Source of the DNA: Nitrosomonadales bacterium
Lineage (GTDB): Bacteria > Pseudomonadota > Gammaproteobacteria > Burkholderiales > Gallionellaceae
Assembly: GCA_016218465.1 (NCBI GenBank)
Contig: JACREA010000235.1
Location: 1 to 8,100, forward strand
DNA length: 8,100 nucleotides
Direction: 5' to 3'
In this document: positions 6,681-8,100 of the stretch, piece by piece
Layout: each line of letters opens with the position of its first letter
How positions within the stretch are numbered: the first letter of the stretch is position 1
Program-made: the position numbers and the translations under genes
The notes under the pieces: model-generated
The model's database searches: none
Told to the model about the DNA's origin: nothing
What the model saw: only the letters and a program-made list of their open reading frames with translations

Positions 6681-6784
6681 AAAAAACGCAGTTTGAGGTG
6701 CGTGTAGGTGCGAATAAATTCGCACCTACAGAAGCAATGCAATACCATGAATGAAAAGAGTATTCATCATCAACTGCGTTTTTT
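6681..6784. repeat. 13-base terminal inverted repeats enclosing a REP-like hairpin
   Basis: aaaaaacgcagtt (6681-6693) is perfectly complementary to aactgcgtttttt (6772-6784). The enclosed 78 bases include the hairpin at 6703-6730. The right arm supplies a T-rich run (6779-6785), so the long stem could also end transcription of the pilus operon. A miniature transposable element is the alternative reading; no target duplication was confirmed. Confidence 0.55.
6703..6730. repeat. REP-like perfect hairpin
   Basis: A perfect 12-base stem, tgtaggtgcgaa (6703-6714) with ttcgcacctaca (6719-6730), closes a taaa loop. Sequences of the tgtaggtgcgaat...cgcaccta type are common interspersed repeats in Proteobacteria. 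There is no T-tract directly after it. Confidence 0.8.
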
Positions 6785-6943
6785 TAGGAGAATGATAACT
6801 CCGCTCGTTGGGCGCGCCGTGCCCGAACTGCTTTGTTATCCCGAGCGAAGCGAGAAGTCTTGTTTTGAACGAACTTTTCATGATAAAACGCCTACTGAAT
6901 TATTAAGGAACCCTTAACATGCCGACTGATATTAATTATTGCC

Positions 6944-7555
6944 ATGCGCACTAACCTGACCGATATTATTTTATGGCAGTCGCTTGCCATCTTTTTGACC
7001 ATCGGCGCTTCAATAGGCGTTGTGGTTTCCCTGTTGCTCATCTTCAAGCCGCACCTGATGGAGCGTATCAACCGCGTCGCCAACCGCTGGATATCGACAC
7101 GACGAATGAATCAGTTCCTTGATCGCAGTATCAGCATCGAGCGTTGGTTTTACCGGCATCATCGCCAAATGGGCATATTGGTCATACTTGGAGCGTGCTA
7201 CATCCTCGTGTACTTTGGTTTGCTGTTCGATAAGGCAATCGCACTGCAACGCCTGTCCGGCTATGCATCTGTCCTGCTGCTGAACATATTTCTGGATGCT
7301 CTGTCGCTTGCCTTGCTGTCCGGAGCCGCTGTTGCGTTGATTATCGGTTTATTTGTATGGCTGCGTCCCAGCCTGCTGCGCGGTATCGAGAAAGAGGCCA
7401 ACCAATGGGTGTCCACACGCCGCGCGAGCAAAGTGCTGGATGTGCCACATGGTGAAGTGGATCGTTTTGTCGCGCACCATGCCCAGCGGGTTGGCTGGTT
7501 GTTGCTGTTGGGCAGCATCTACCTGCTTTTCGTAATGTTCCGCTGGTTGGTGTAG
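6944..7555 (+). CDS. Four-helix membrane protein of unknown function with internal duplication
   Basis: I do not recognise this 203-residue protein. Hydrophobic segments lie at about residues 13-34, 76-95, 107-140 (long, one helix plus flanks) and 183-200. The protein repeats itself with an offset of 106: KPHLMERINRVANRWISTRR...FLD (35-60) matches RPSLLRGIEKEANQWVSTRR...VLD (141-166), and HH at 72-73 with its following helix matches HH at 178-179. Each half is thus a helix, a basic loop with an ANxWxSTRR motif, and a second helix. The loops are probably cytoplasmic because they are positively charged. The start is uncertain: ATG 6944 has no clear Shine-Dalgarno, and no better in-frame start is seen upstream. 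It lies 318 bases beyond the prepilin gene, so a link to the pilus system is unproven. Confidence 0.75.
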   Translation: MRTNLTDIILWQSLAIFLTIGASIGVVVSLLLIFKPHLMERINRVANRWISTRRMNQFLDRSISIERWFYRHHRQMGILVILGACYILVYFGLLFDKAIALQRLSGYASVLLLNIFLDALSLALLSGAAVALIIGLFVWLRPSLLRGIEKEANQWVSTRRASKVLDVPHGEVDRFVAHHAQRVGWLLLLGSIYLLFVMFRWLV

Positions 7556-7601
7556 CTGTTTTTAGCTTCGCCGCTCATCGGCTGGGCTGAACGGGGGCGT
7601 G

Positions 7602-7664
7602 TTGCCTCACGTAAAAAGCTGAGCGAAACCTGATTCATTGCCTCACCTAAAAAGCTGAGTCAAA
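7602..7664. repeat. Paired direct repeats at the insertion-sequence end
   Basis: Two 27-base copies, 7602-7628 and 7638-7664, differ at three positions and share ttgcctcac and taaaaagctgag. Their period is 36 bases. The second overlaps the transposase stop codon (complement of 7660-7662). Repeated sites inside an element's end are usually transposase-binding sites. Confidence 0.75.
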
Positions 7665-8100
7665 TTGCACGGTTTTCATGGTTCACCTGTTGGTGAATTG
7701 TAGTTGATATTCTGGCGCGCCGTCGGCTTGCCGCAGTCTTGAACAATTTCTCTTGCAGCCGCGTTATCTCTCGTTTCAGTTGCGCCGGGTTCAGTGTTGC
7801 GTATTCGGCTTTCAATCTCTGCTTGGCTTTTGAGCTGATATCCGGCATGTCCATCAACCGCCGGTATGGCGTTTTGGGTTCGTCATATTTCTTTTTGACC
7901 TTGGCTCCGTTGCGTTCCTTGCTGAGCAGTTTCATGACCGGCTGGAAGTAGTTGGTGTACAGCCGCAGATACCCATAGAGTTCGTTCAGCAAACGCAATT
8001 GCGCCTGTGAGTCATAGCGGGCATATCCCACCGCCCGGCGTACCACCGAGTAGTTTTTCTGCTCGACGAAACAGCCGTCATTTTTCTTTCCGGAACGCCC
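7660..8100 (-). CDS. DDE/rve integrase-type transposase, C-terminal fragment
   Basis: The frame is open from the window edge to TGA (complement of 7660-7662), giving 147 residues. It starts with GRSGKKNDGCFVEQKNYSVVRR, continues with VGYARYD and LLNELYGYLRLYTNYFQP, and then KVKKKYDEPKTPYRRLMD. This is the C-terminal part of integrase-core transposases, where the Glu of VEQKN is expected to be the third acidic catalytic residue. The first two Asp residues lie outside the window. A basic, probably coiled tail (KREITRLQEKLFKTAASRRRAR) precedes the end. No frameshift is seen. I cannot assign the IS family with certainty. Confidence 0.82.
   Translation of the reverse strand, partial: GRSGKKNDGCFVEQKNYSVVRRAVGYARYDSQAQLRLLNELYGYLRLYTNYFQPVMKLLSKERNGAKVKKKYDEPKTPYRRLMDMPDISSKAKQRLKAEYATLNPAQLKREITRLQEKLFKTAASRRRARISTTIHQQVNHENRAI

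Larger units (their letters stand above)
6626..6943. other. Repeat-rich intergenic region downstream of the prepilin gene
   Basis: No gene is supported in these 318 bases. They contain an inverted repeat pair at 6681-6693 and 6772-6784 enclosing a REP-like hairpin at 6703-6730. A stretch reading ttatcccgagcgaagcgag (6836-6854) resembles an interspersed repeat fragment seen in many genomes. A short reading frame at 6919-6954 has aaggaa upstream and overlaps the next start; it is probably fortuitous. Confidence 0.6.
7600..8100 (-). mobile_element. Insertion sequence, 3' end and part of its transposase gene
   Basis: The transposase gene enters from the right edge of the window on the - strand. 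Between its stop codon and the membrane-protein gene lie two repeats of the kind expected at an element's terminus. A TGTTGCC at 7600-7606 would suit a TG-type end of elements that use an rve/DDE recombinase. The exact boundary and target duplication cannot be set, because the other end is outside the window. Confidence 0.6.

Noticed and set aside
6708..6917. 69-codon + strand frame downstream of the prepilin gene
   Set aside because: It begins inside a REP hairpin and runs through an interspersed repeat fragment (PERSEKS-type translation); no ribosome binding site is seen.
6919..6954. Eleven-codon leader frame overlapping the start of the membrane-protein gene
   Set aside because: It has a fair Shine-Dalgarno (aaggaa) and could couple translation, but so short a frame arises easily by chance and nothing else supports it.

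Overview
The window most likely comes from a betaproteobacterium, and the gene style (MshE-type ATPases, the HemW and TrmL sequences, many short palindromic repeats) recalls the Nitrosomonadales, for example Gallionella or Sideroxydans relatives. That placement is inference from protein style; no rRNA or other firm marker is present.

Layout. Positions 1-236 hold the last 77 codons of hemW on the + strand. It converges on trmL (252-899, - strand), a tRNA wobble-ribose methyltransferase whose reading frame carries an in-frame insert of about 58 codons made of two nested repeat elements. Positions 900-998 separate trmL from a + strand cluster. That cluster has two tandem GspE/PilB-type secretion ATPases (999-2705 and 3070-4773), an inner-membrane platform protein of the PilC/GspF/MshG type (4776-6014), and a class III prepilin-like protein (6011-6625). 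Positions 6626-6943 are non-coding and repeat-rich. A four-helix membrane protein with an internal duplication follows (6944-7555). The window ends inside the 3' part of an insertion sequence read on the - strand (about 7600-8100).

How the genes fit together. ATPase, platform protein and pseudopilin are the core of a type IV pilus or type II secretion-like fibre machine. Both ATPases begin with a double 24-residue MshEN motif, the known c-di-GMP-binding module, so the machine is probably under c-di-GMP control. The second ATPase has all canonical catalytic motifs. The first, a clear tandem duplicate with its own conserved promoter-like upstream element and ribosome binding site, has lost key residues at several ATPase motifs but keeps the MshEN motifs and the zinc-binding cysteines. 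It looks like a maintained pseudo-ATPase.

The prepilin gene has four perfect heptamer repeats just after its start codon. Loss or gain of one copy leads to a stop before the pilin helix, which suggests an on/off contingency switch. The most interesting features are therefore the active/degenerate ATPase pair, the heptamer-controlled prepilin, and the in-frame nested repeat in trmL.
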